Source of the DNA: DAOTYE01 sp034434915
Lineage (GTDB): Bacteria > Chloroflexota > Dehalococcoidia > Dehalococcoidales > RBG-16-60-22
Direction of reading: 5' to 3'
Length of the DNA: 32,548 nucleotides
Assembly (NCBI GenBank): GCA_034434915.1
Contig: DAOTYE010000034.1
Location: 1 to 32,548 of the forward strand
Of the stretch, positions 7,245-14,681 are shown piece by piece (positions within the stretch are counted from its first letter, which is position 1; the number at the start of each line of letters is the position of its first letter). A program made the position numbers and the translations under genes. A model generated the notes under the pieces. The model was not told where the DNA came from, made no database searches, and was given only the letters and a program-made list of their open reading frames with translations.

Positions 7245-9701
7245 TTAGCTCCACTCCCCGCTTTCAGGCCATACGCGGGCTAACTCCCTGAACAGGGGAC
7301 GGTGCTCCTCTCTTTCCAGATTGGGGTCAACCTGAAAGACCCTGATAGCTTCATTGCGGGCAAGCTCAAGTATGCTGATATCTGATAGCTTCGCCATGCG
7401 CAGGTCAGGCAGACCGCTCTGCCGCGTGCCGAAAAACTCCCCCGGCCCCCTCAGCTTCAAGTCTTCTTCCGCCAGGACGAACCCGTCCTGCACCTTCTCT
7501 ATTATGTCAAGTCTCAGCCTGCCCACTTCCGATGGGTTATCCGCCAGCAACATGCAGTAGCTCTGGGCCGTCCCCCGCCCCACCCGTCCCCGGAACTGGT
7601 GCAATTGGGAAAGCCCGAAGCGGTCAGCGCTCTCCACCAGCATGACCGTAGCATTGGGCACATCTATGCCCACCTCCACCACCGGCGTGGAAACCAGGAT
7701 ATTCATTTCCCCGGCGCGGAAACGGTGCATCACCTCATCCTTCTCTGCCCCGGACATGCGCCCGTGTAGCAGACCGAGCTTCAAATCAGGGAAGACTTCC
7801 CGTGACAGCCGCTGGTATTCTGCCACCGCCGCCTGGGCATTGACCGCCTCTGATTCCTCAATGAGCGGGCAGATGATGAACGCCTGCCTTCCCTCCGCCA
7901 CCTGCCTGCGGATGAAGGCGTAAGCGCTCTCCCTCTGGTCAGGTCTCAGCCATTTAGTCTTGACCACCTGCCGACCCGGCGGAAGCTCGTCAATGATGGA
8001 CAAATCAAGGTCCCCATAGAGCGTGAGGGCTAATGTCCGCGGTATGGGAGTTGCCGTCATCACCAGCATGTGGGGGCAATACCCTTTCTGGCGCAATGCA
8101 GAACGCTGCTCCACCCCGAAGCGGTGCTGTTCGTCCACTACCGCCAGCCCCAGCTTTTTGAACTCCACGCCCTTCTGAATCAAAGCGTGGGTGCCGATGA
8201 TAATATCGGCACTGCCGTCCGCAACACACTGCTGAATTTCTGCTTTACGGGACTGGGCAATATCTCCCACCAGCAATGCCACCCTGACCGGACGGGACAG
8301 CACGCCGGAAAAGCTCCGCAGGTAGCCCGCTTGCTCTGCCTCTCTGCCGGCTCCGCTTATAATGCGGCATATGGTCGCAAAGTGCTGTTCCGCTAAAATC
8401 TCGGTGGGCGCCATGAAGGCTGACTGATAGCCGTTCGCCGCGGCGATGATGAGCGCCGCCGTCGCCACCACGGTTTTGCCACTGCCCACATCGCCCTGGA
8501 GGAGCCGGCTCATCGGCTGGGGCTTCTGCATATCGGCAAGGATTTCTTTCAGCGCCCTCTGCTGAGCATTGGTCAGCGCAAAAGGCAGTGATGCGATGAA
8601 AGCCTCCACCAGCGATTGTTTTACCTCCAGCGAGACGCCCATCTTACCCTGCCATTCGCGCTTCTTGCTCATCACGCCCAGCTGAAGCAGGAAAAGCTCA
8701 TCAAATGCCAGCCGCACCCGCGCCTTATTTTGAGCCACTTCATCATCAGGATAATGCGCCTGCGCTATCGCCTGTGAAAGGTCAAAAAAGGAGTGGCGCT
8801 TCCTGAGTTCCGGCGGCAAAAAGTCCTCCACCTGCCCCGCCCACTCTTCCACTACCTCCTTCATCAGCTTCCTCATCTGGCGCGGGTAGAGCCCCTCTGT
8901 CAGCGGATAGACCGGCACCAGCCGGCCGGTATGGACGAGCTCTTTTTCTTCCAGGATTTCCCACGCCGGAGATTCAAACACGTGCCGACCTTTGAACAGG
9001 CGCACCCGGCCGCTCAGGACGACACGGCTATTGACCGTCAGCCGCCTGGCCACATACGGCTGGTTGAACCAGACGGCGCGGACATTACCCGTTTCATCAC
9101 CTAGTGTGGCTTCTGTTCCTTTCCTGCCGCCCAGATATGCTTCATGCGCTTCCCACACATTGGCAATGATGGTCTCCTCATTCCCCTCGGTTAACTGAGA
9201 GATGGTCTTGAGCTTGCTGTAGTCAAGGTACCGCCGCGGGAAAAAGTAGAGCAGGTCCCGGATGGTCTTCACCCCCAGCCTGTCCAATTTTGCCGCCATG
9301 CCAGGACCGATTCCTTTGACCACCGTGATAGGAGAGTTCAAATCGGCACCGCTCACTTTCGCCGCGGACCTGCTGACGCGTACCGGCTTCGCTTTGACCG
9401 GAGCGGGAACTGAACCTGCAGACGCTTTCTTCGGGACTGTCCCGCTCTGCTCTATTTCATTGAGAGCCTTGATGAGCGCCTCCAGCCACTGCTTGCGCTT
9501 TTCCCCGGTCAGTGAAGCATAATCTGACCTATGCAAGCCCAGCTTCTTGAATCTTGCCAGGGTGTGAGGGTCAGTGATTGACTCCGCCGCCTGAGCTGAC
9601 CAGTTGCGCAGGAATTTATCCAGCCCGCCGATGACGGCAGTATCAGCATAACCCTTTTTCCGCTCAAGCTCAATAACTTTCCGCAGTGAATCGCGGTCCA
9701 T
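7245..9701 (-). CDS. recG: ATP-dependent DNA helicase RecG
   Basis: Branch-migration helicase that remodels stalled forks and Holliday junctions. An N-terminal extension of about 120 residues precedes the wedge/OB region (SPITVVKGIGPGMAAKLDRLG, then LLYFFPRRYLDY). The helicase core has Walker A GDVGSGKT at about 403-410, the DEQH box near 523-526, MTATPIPRTLALT, and the C-terminal motifs LVSTPVVEVGIDVPNA and HQFRGRVGRG. At 818 residues it is longer than the E. coli enzyme because of the N-terminal extension, as in several Chloroflexota and cyanobacteria. The ATG start has only a weak ribosome site (GAGAGA). It lies downstream of fakB with a probable terminator between them. Confidence 0.97.
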   Translation of the reverse strand: MDRDSLRKVIELERKKGYADTAVIGGLDKFLRNWSAQAAESITDPHTLARFKKLGLHRSDYASLTGEKRKQWLEALIKALNEIEQSGTVPKKASAGSVPAPVKAKPVRVSRSAAKVSGADLNSPITVVKGIGPGMAAKLDRLGVKTIRDLLYFFPRRYLDYSKLKTISQLTEGNEETIIANVWEAHEAYLGGRKGTEATLGDETGNVRAVWFNQPYVARRLTVNSRVVLSGRVRLFKGRHVFESPAWEILEEKELVHTGRLVPVYPLTEGLYPRQMRKLMKEVVEEWAGQVEDFLPPELRKRHSFFDLSQAIAQAHYPDDEVAQNKARVRLAFDELFLLQLGVMSKKREWQGKMGVSLEVKQSLVEAFIASLPFALTNAQQRALKEILADMQKPQPMSRLLQGDVGSGKTVVATAALIIAAANGYQSAFMAPTEILAEQHFATICRIISGAGREAEQAGYLRSFSGVLSRPVRVALLVGDIAQSRKAEIQQCVADGSADIIIGTHALIQKGVEFKKLGLAVVDEQHRFGVEQRSALRQKGYCPHMLVMTATPIPRTLALTLYGDLDLSIIDELPPGRQVVKTKWLRPDQRESAYAFIRRQVAEGRQAFIICPLIEESEAVNAQAAVAEYQRLSREVFPDLKLGLLHGRMSGAEKDEVMHRFRAGEMNILVSTPVVEVGIDVPNATVMLVESADRFGLSQLHQFRGRVGRGTAQSYCMLLADNPSEVGRLRLDIIEKVQDGFVLAEEDLKLRGPGEFFGTRQSGLPDLRMAKLSDISILELARNEAIRVFQVDPNLEREEHRPLFRELARVWPESGEWS

Positions 9702-9797
9702 AATCAGTCTCTCATTGCCGGGTGGCTAAAGCAAAAGGATGATACCGTCCTAAGAGAAAAGTGATGATGCTGATGTTTCCACCCGGTAATTGCCGGG

Positions 9798-9827
9798 AAA
9801 AGAACAGCACACGAGCACCAGTGCTGT
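9798..9827 (-). terminator. Probable intrinsic terminator between fakB and recG
   Basis: On the minus strand, ACAGCAC and GTGCTGT (9827-9821 and 9810-9804) form a 7-bp stem with a 10-base loop, followed by TCTTTT (9803-9798). The rest of the 159-base gap (9702-9860) holds only the inverted pair GCCGGGTGG (9717-9725) / CCACCCGG (9779-9786). Confidence 0.45.
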
Positions 9828-9860
9828 CTGCCATAATCCTGGGTCATGCGCCCCCGCGCG

Positions 9861-10709
9861 CTATTTGTCCGCCGTCTCCAGGACCGTAACTGATAGCACA
9901 TGGGGACCAACGTATGTCCCGATGACCGGACTCACCGTTGCCCTGATGATTTTATCCTTTGGAAAAACGCTGTCAAGTCGCTCAACTAGCCTCTCTGCTT
10001 CGTCCGGAGTGGTGGCGTACTCTACTGCCAGCATCTCAATCCTGCCTTTAAATCCGGCGGCGAAATTGTAGAGATAATCTATGCCCGCCGCCCTTGAGCG
10101 CACCCGCGTCAGCGGGGACACCTCCCCATCTTTGAGGGTGAGCACAGGCTTGACCGACAACAGCGAGCCAAGCAGACTCTGCGCCTTGCCGATGCGTCCG
10201 CCCTTCGCCAGGTATTTCAGCGTGTCAAAGAACATCACGGAATGTGACCTGGGGATTGATTTGCGCACCAGGTCAATAAGCTCTTCCATTCTGGCGCCCT
10301 TTTTGGCGGCTTCCGCTATCTTTATAATGATAACTCCCAGCCCCATGATGACCTTGAGTGAGTCAATCACCTCAATACGGCACTTGCCCTCAAAAAGGCT
10401 CTTCGCCTGAACGGCGGAATTATAGGTGCCGCTGAGCTTACTGGAGAGCGTTACCACCAGGATTTCATCCGTTTTCTGGGCAAGCTTTCTATAGACAGTA
10501 AGAAAATCCTCCGGGGTGGGCTGAGTGGTGGTGGGAAACACGTCTCCCTGCACCAGACGGCGGTAGAATTCATCAGTGGAAATGTCAATCCGGTCCTTAA
10601 AGACCTGCTCCCCGAACCGCACATATACCGGCACGGTGGTGATGCCAAGCTCTCTGGCAAACTCCGGCGTGATGTCACCCAGGCTATCAGTTACTATTTC
10701 TACTGCCAT
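9861..10709 (-). CDS. DegV family fatty-acid-binding protein (FakB-like)
   Basis: A 282-residue DegV protein. Family marks are SLGDITPEFARELGITTVPVYVRFGE at the start, FPTTTQPTPEDFL with the T-T-Q-P segment of the fatty-acid site, ILVVTLSSKLSGTYNSA, and the C-terminal SPVIGTYVGPHVL with a conserved glycine-histidine. In Firmicutes such proteins (FakB) hold a fatty acid while FakA phosphorylates it. The next gene upstream is a FakA homologue, which supports this role here. ATG start behind GGGAGGCAGAG. A TATAGT at 10727-10732 could be a -10 box, but no good -35 is seen. Confidence 0.88.
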   Translation of the reverse strand: MAVEIVTDSLGDITPEFARELGITTVPVYVRFGEQVFKDRIDISTDEFYRRLVQGDVFPTTTQPTPEDFLTVYRKLAQKTDEILVVTLSSKLSGTYNSAVQAKSLFEGKCRIEVIDSLKVIMGLGVIIIKIAEAAKKGARMEELIDLVRKSIPRSHSVMFFDTLKYLAKGGRIGKAQSLLGSLLSVKPVLTLKDGEVSPLTRVRSRAAGIDYLYNFAAGFKGRIEMLAVEYATTPDEAERLVERLDSVFPKDKIIRATVSPVIGTYVGPHVLSVTVLETADK

Positions 10710-10746
10710 CTCTGCCTCCCTTAATCACTATACAGCCTGCCCAAAA

Positions 10747-10845
10747 GTCATTCTGAAAACGATTTGACGCAGAATCTCGGGTGACGTCAGCCATTAGCGC
10801 ACCGGACTCTGCCCTGCTCAGACTCCTCTTTATCATCAGAATGAC
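10747..10845. repeat. 99-bp intergenic element with 10-bp terminal inverted repeats
   Basis: GTCATTCTGA at 10747-10756 and its exact reverse complement TCAGAATGAC at 10836-10845 bound a 99-base segment between fakA and fakB. The left part also shares AGAATCTCGG with the repeat at 25871. Small, non-coding and with terminal inverted repeats, it resembles a MITE or palindromic intergenic unit. No target-site duplication is obvious. Confidence 0.55.
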
Positions 10846-10873
10846 GCAAACCTGTCACTTTTAAGGCAAAGCC

Positions 10874-12505
10874 TCATTCCACAGAAACAATGTAATTATA
10901 GTGAGGCTGTCCACCTTTGACTACCTCTATTTGCAGATTGGGGTATTTCGTGCGTATGGCATCAGCAAGCTTTTCCGCTTCCGGTAGCGCCGTATCCGCA
11001 CCGCAGTAGATGGTGACTACTTCCGCTTTCTTCAGGTTTACCTTGCTGAGGGTCTGATTCAGCACATCCTCTGCGCTGTCTGCCACAGCAACCAGCAATC
11101 CATCAAGAAAACCGATTGCCTGCTTCTTCTTTATCTTGAGCCTGCCGATTTGTGTGGCGCGGACCGCCCGCGTGATTTCAATGGTGCTCACAGAATCCAG
11201 CGCCTTCGTCATCAGCTCAGCATTGGTCTTAAAATCAGCTTCATAATCAAATGCCAGCAGTGCGGCGATACCCTGCGGGATGGTCTCAGCGGGGATGACC
11301 GCTATCGTTTTCTTGGTTACGGACTGCACCTGGCTGGCAGTGGGGATGATGTTCTTGTTATTGGGAATGATGATGACCTTATCTGACGGAACTGACTCTA
11401 CCGCTTTCAGCAGGTCTTTGGTGCTGGGATTCATGGTCTGACCGCCGGGGACGATGGCAGAAACACCCAGGCTGGTGAAGACGTCAGCCAGCCCATCGCC
11501 GGAGACCACCGCGATGATGGCGGTATCCACCACAGGCGCTCTATCTTTCTGCATCTCAATGAAGCTCTGGTGCTGTTCGTCCATGTTGCGGATGGATACC
11601 TGGTGCATCGTGCCCAGCCCGGCGGCATAGGAGAGGATTTCACCCGGGTCAAGGGTATGGATATGAATTCTGACGGCGGTATCATCGCCAACCACAATGA
11701 GCGACTGTCCTTTCTTCTCAAGCTTCTTCCTGATTTTATCTGGGGATATCTTCTCCCCTTTTAGCAGGAATTCCGTGCAGTAGCCATACGGTATCTCAGC
11801 GGCGGCAATCATCTGGGGGAACTTGGCGGCGGGCAGGTCGCTGACGATAATCTGAGGTTTGCGCAGGCGCATCAGCTCCTCTTCGCCTTTGAGATAGCGC
11901 AGTGCCCCTTCAAGGATGGTATATAATCCCTGCCCCCCCGCGTCCACCACACCGGCATCACGCAGGACTTTGAGCAGTTTGGGCGTATTGGCGACAGATT
12001 CGCTTGCCGCCGCCACCGCCGCCTCCATCACCGCAATGATATCGCCGCCATCGCTTGCCGCCTTATCCCGTGCGGCGCGAGCCACGTCACGGATGACGGT
12101 AATAATGGTACCCTCAGTAGGATTGCTGATGCCTTTGTAAGCCATTTCAGAGGAGTCCATAAGCGCTTCCGCCAGCTCAGCGGCAGTGAAGGACTCCTTG
12201 CCCGCAAAACTCTTTGCCAGACCGCGCAGAATCTGAGAAAGGATAACCCCGCTATTGCCCCGCGCCCCCATGAGCGCCCCGTGAGCCATCGCCTGAGCAA
12301 CTGCTGAGACGCTGTGGTCCGGCGCACGGAAGGCTTCCTCCACCGTGGAGCGCATGGTGAGCAACATGTTCGTCCCGGTATCCCCATCAGGCACCGGAAA
12401 GACATTCAAGGCATCAATATCTGCCGCGTTCTTCTCCAGCCAGCTGGTCGCCGCGGCGAACATCTCACGCATCTCCTGTCCGTTAACCGCCGTAACCTGC
12501 TTCAT
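10874..12505 (-). CDS. fakA: Fatty acid kinase subunit FakA (DAK2/DhaL domain and DegV-like domains)
   Basis: Residues 1 to about 200 form the DhaL/DAK2 kinase domain with NVFPVPDGDTGTNML, whose aspartates bind Mg-ATP, and HGALMGARGNSGVILSQ. The middle and C-terminal parts (EIPYGYCTEFLL, TAIIAVVSGDGLADVF, PGGQTMNPSTKDLL, IIPNNKNI) match the rest of the YloV/FakA family. With FakB it should phosphorylate exogenous fatty acids for phospholipid synthesis. I place the start at the ATG at 12505, six bases after AAGGAAG, rather than at the in-frame GTG at 12526, which has no ribosome site. It has its own promoter (12559-12587) opposite rpmB. fakB lies downstream after a 164-base gap holding a repeat. 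Confidence 0.92.
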   Translation of the reverse strand: MKQVTAVNGQEMREMFAAATSWLEKNAADIDALNVFPVPDGDTGTNMLLTMRSTVEEAFRAPDHSVSAVAQAMAHGALMGARGNSGVILSQILRGLAKSFAGKESFTAAELAEALMDSSEMAYKGISNPTEGTIITVIRDVARAARDKAASDGGDIIAVMEAAVAAASESVANTPKLLKVLRDAGVVDAGGQGLYTILEGALRYLKGEEELMRLRKPQIIVSDLPAAKFPQMIAAAEIPYGYCTEFLLKGEKISPDKIRKKLEKKGQSLIVVGDDTAVRIHIHTLDPGEILSYAAGLGTMHQVSIRNMDEQHQSFIEMQKDRAPVVDTAIIAVVSGDGLADVFTSLGVSAIVPGGQTMNPSTKDLLKAVESVPSDKVIIIPNNKNIIPTASQVQSVTKKTIAVIPAETIPQGIAALLAFDYEADFKTNAELMTKALDSVSTIEITRAVRATQIGRLKIKKKQAIGFLDGLLVAVADSAEDVLNQTLSKVNLKKAEVVTIYCGADTALPEAEKLADAIRTKYPNLQIEVVKGGQPHYNYIVSVE

Positions 12506-12544
12506 TTTTTCTTCCTTGCCAAACACGTCATGATTATGATACTA

Positions 12545-12573
12545 TTGACGCTGAATGCATATTACACTACATT
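12545..12573 (+). promoter_or_regulatory. Sigma-70-type promoter of rpmB
   Basis: TTGACG (12545-12550) and TACATT (12568-12573) are 17 bases apart. The start would be near 12580, leaving a short leader with AGGAG at 12588-12592. Its -10 box lies inside the fakA promoter spacer, so the two promoters cannot be occupied at once. Confidence 0.6.
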
Positions 12574-12587
12574 TTGTCAACTGTCAA
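12559..12587 (-). promoter_or_regulatory. Sigma-70-type promoter of fakA
   Basis: On the minus strand, a consensus TTGACA (12587-12582), 17 bases, then TAATAT (12564-12559). It overlaps the oppositely directed rpmB promoter. Confidence 0.65.
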
Positions 12588-12601
12588 AGGAGTGAAACCA
12601 A

Positions 12602-12781
12602 TTGAAGTGCGATTTATGCGGTAAAACAGTTCAGTTCGGCAGTAATGTCAGCCATTCCAAACGGCACACTGCCCGCCGTTCCGAACCCAATATCCACCCG
12701 GCGACCATCCCGGTTAAGGGTAAAATGAAGCGTCTCAATCTCTGCACGCGCTGTATCAGGACCCAGTACAAGGCAGGGTAG
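12602..12781 (+). CDS. rpmB: 50S ribosomal protein L28 (zinc-binding form)
   Basis: A 59-residue gene starting with TTG and ending with TAG. The start is set by AAAGGAG ten bases before it. The protein has the L28 pattern: an N-terminal CDLCGK knuckle (Cys3/Cys6), VSHSKRHTARR, PNIHP, and a second knuckle CTRC (Cys48/51), so it is the zinc-ribbon variant. It is a structural protein of the large ribosomal subunit, bound to 23S rRNA. It stands alone, diverging from fakA and converging on hicA. The frame-shifted hicA reading frame runs antisense through most of it, which cannot be the original arrangement. Confidence 0.93.
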   Translation: MKCDLCGKTVQFGSNVSHSKRHTARRSEPNIHPATIPVKGKMKRLNLCTRCIRTQYKAG

Positions 12782-13053
12782 CACCTGCCACGATTCAAAG
12801 CTGCTACCATCAGACCATTTGGAATCAGTTTATAGGAGTTTGAGGAAATTTTCCTTGCTGAGGCGGCATCACGCAATATCTTTCTCAGCAGACCACGCCC
12901 CACAGACTCACCTTTATGGACAGGTACCACTGTGGCTCGCCCATCAGGGTGTTTCAAATAAACATGACTGCCCTTCTGCCTGAGTATCTGAAAGCCGGCT
13001 CTGCCAAGGGCTTTGACAACCTCCTGACCGTTTAGTGACGGCAATCTGGTCAC
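12631..13053 (-). CDS. hicA: HicA-type mRNA interferase toxin, C-terminus frame-shifted
   Basis: Residues 1-63 are a normal HicA toxin (dsRBD-like fold): LNGQEVVKALGRAGF, the catalytic His30 in QKGSHVYLKHPDG, VPVHKGESVGRGLLRKILRDA. HicA cleaves mRNA and is neutralised by HicB. After residue 63 the frame changes: a single missing G near 12863-12866 removes the normal ending. Restoring it gives DAGLSKENFLKLL and a TAA at 12830-12832, a 74-residue HicA of normal size. As the sequence stands, the frame runs on for 77 unrelated residues antisense to rpmB, stopping at 12631. The start is GTG at 13053, overlapping the hicB stop by four bases. The toxin may be inactive, altered, or the victim of a sequencing error. 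Confidence 0.8.
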   Translation of the reverse strand: MTRLPSLNGQEVVKALGRAGFQILRQKGSHVYLKHPDGRATVVPVHKGESVGRGLLRKILRDAASARKISSNSYKLIPNGLMVAALNRGRCYPALYWVLIQRVQRLRRFILPLTGMVAGWILGSERRAVCRLEWLTLLPN

Positions 13054-13262
13054 ACCGCAATCCTCTGGACTCCGATAAACTGGAGTTCGCCTTCCGCCGA
13101 TTCGCCTTCTGCTTCAAGACAGACCAGAGCCGCCTCTTTCACCCGCTCCATCAGCTCATCCAGGGACCTGGCTTGAGTATGACAACCCTTAAGCTCGGGA
13201 ATCGTCCCGATGAAGTAGCCGTCTTCATCCCGCTCAATAACAACGGTTAGCTCTCTCTTCAC
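13050..13262 (-). CDS. hicB: HicB-type antitoxin
   Basis: A 70-residue HicB with the RNase-H-like partial fold: LTVVIERDEDGYFIGTIPELKGCHTQARSLDELMERVKEA is the classic pattern. It binds and blocks HicA. There is no C-terminal ribbon-helix-helix or HTH segment, so it probably does not bind DNA itself. GTG start behind AAAGGAGG. It begins 33 bases after the argH stop on the same strand and is translationally coupled to hicA by a four-base overlap. Expression may therefore depend on readthrough from the arginine operon. The gene is intact, unlike its toxin partner. Confidence 0.9.
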   Translation of the reverse strand: MKRELTVVIERDEDGYFIGTIPELKGCHTQARSLDELMERVKEAALVCLEAEGESAEGELQFIGVQRIAV

Positions 13263-13295
13263 ACTCCGCCCTCCTTTAACCGGTTTACTTTGCTT

Positions 13296-14669
13296 TTACG
13301 CCTCCCCTACTACCCTCTTCGCCGCCGCCAGCGCTTTCGCCACCTGTCCGGGCGCCGTGCCACCCGCCACATCCCGCGCCGCAAGCGATGCCTCAATAGT
13401 GACATTGTAAACGTCTTCCTCAAAGCGGGAGGAGAATTTTTTGTATTCAGGCAGGCTGAGATTATGGAAGGACTTGCCCTTGCTGATGGCATACCTCACC
13501 AGCTTCCCCACGATGCCATGCGCCGTGCGGAAGGCTTCACCCTTCTTCACCAAATAGTCGGCGATATCCGTCGCCAGCACATAGCTCCGCTCCAGAGCCC
13601 GTCTGGCATTATCTGCGTTCACTTTGAGAGTCGCCACCATGCCGGTGAAGACCTCCAGCGTGGCAAGCAATGTGGTTACCGTCTCAAAGAAACCTTCTTT
13701 ATCTTCCTGCATGTCCCGGTTATAGGCAAGCGGCAGTCCCTTCATCACGGTGAGGAGCGCCATGAGGTTGCCGTAAACGCGCCCGGTCCTGCCGCGCGCC
13801 AGCTCCGCCACATCCGGGTTCTTTTTCTGGGGCATGATACTGCTCCCGGTGGCATAAGCTTCATCCAGCTCAATGAAGCCGAATTCAGCGGACGTCCATA
13901 TAATAAGCTCCTCAGCGAGGCGGGAGAGGTGCATCATGCAGATGCTCGCCGCCGCCTCATATTCCAGAATGAAGTCCCGGTCAGAGACAGCGTCCATGCT
14001 GTTGCGGCTCACCTGCTTGAAGCCGAGCTCCTCCGCCACAGACTCCCGGTCAATGTTATAGGACACTCCCGCCAGTGCTCCGCTCCCCAGCGGCATGACG
14101 TCCGTGCGCTTGAGGCAATCGCTAAACCTCTCCACGTCACGCTGGAACATTTCAAAATAGGCAAGCAAATGGTGGGCAAAGAGCACCGGCTGAGCGGGCT
14201 GGAGATGGGTATAGCCCGGGATTGCCACGGTCTTATTGGCTTCAGCCACCGCGAGCAGGGCTTTCTGAAAACCTTTTATCTGCGCCATAGTGCGGGCGAT
14301 TGCCTCTTTGGCATAGAGGCGCATATCAAGAGCTACCTGGTCATTGCGACTGCGCGCGGTGTGAAGCTTGCCGCCGGCTTCTCCCACCTTCTCCATCAGT
14401 CTGGCTTCAATCGCCATGTGGATGTCTTCCAGCTCCGTCTTGAACTTGAATGTGCCCTTATCTATCTCCGCCTTGATTTCCTTCAGCCCTTTGACGATTG
14501 CCTCCGCATCCTCTGCGGAAATGATGCCCTGTCTGGCGAGCATCCTGGCATGGGCGATGGAGCCGGCGATGTCATAAGGATATAGCCGCCAGTCAAACGG
14601 GAGCGATGAGGTGTACTCCGCCACCTTCTTATCCGCCGCCTTCTTGAACCGACCGCGTATGTGTGTCAT
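13296..14669 (-). CDS. argH: Argininosuccinate lyase
   Basis: Last step of arginine synthesis, splitting argininosuccinate into arginine and fumarate. The 457-residue protein has the fumarase/aspartase superfamily signature GSSIMPQKKNPD at residues 275-286, plus HTARSRNDQVALD and GYTHLQPAQPVLFAHH, which hold substrate-binding and catalytic residues. ATG start; the ribosome-site-like GAAGAAAAG just before it is part of the 16-bp repeat shared with the end of argG. The ancestral operon was most likely argG-argH with the argG stop touching the argH ATG. Now nearly 2 kb of restriction-modification genes separate them. Confidence 0.97.
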   Translation of the reverse strand: MTHIRGRFKKAADKKVAEYTSSLPFDWRLYPYDIAGSIAHARMLARQGIISAEDAEAIVKGLKEIKAEIDKGTFKFKTELEDIHMAIEARLMEKVGEAGGKLHTARSRNDQVALDMRLYAKEAIARTMAQIKGFQKALLAVAEANKTVAIPGYTHLQPAQPVLFAHHLLAYFEMFQRDVERFSDCLKRTDVMPLGSGALAGVSYNIDRESVAEELGFKQVSRNSMDAVSDRDFILEYEAAASICMMHLSRLAEELIIWTSAEFGFIELDEAYATGSSIMPQKKNPDVAELARGRTGRVYGNLMALLTVMKGLPLAYNRDMQEDKEGFFETVTTLLATLEVFTGMVATLKVNADNARRALERSYVLATDIADYLVKKGEAFRTAHGIVGKLVRYAISKGKSFHNLSLPEYKKFSSRFEEDVYNVTIEASLAARDVAGGTAPGQVAKALAAAKRVVGEA

Positions 14670-14681
14670 CTACTTTTCTTC
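14666..14681 (+). repeat. 16-bp direct repeat, argH side of the R-M island
   Basis: The sequence TCATCTACTTTTCTTC occurs here across the argH start codon and again at 16658-16673 across the argG stop. Read on the minus strand it is argG tail + TAG + ATGA. The two copies bound the restriction-modification genes. Confidence 0.8.

Noticed and set aside
13290..14585. Long plus-strand open frame (431 codons) across argH
   Set aside because: It is antisense to a fully conserved argH and its translation has no recognisable domain; GC-rich genes often leave such open antisense frames.
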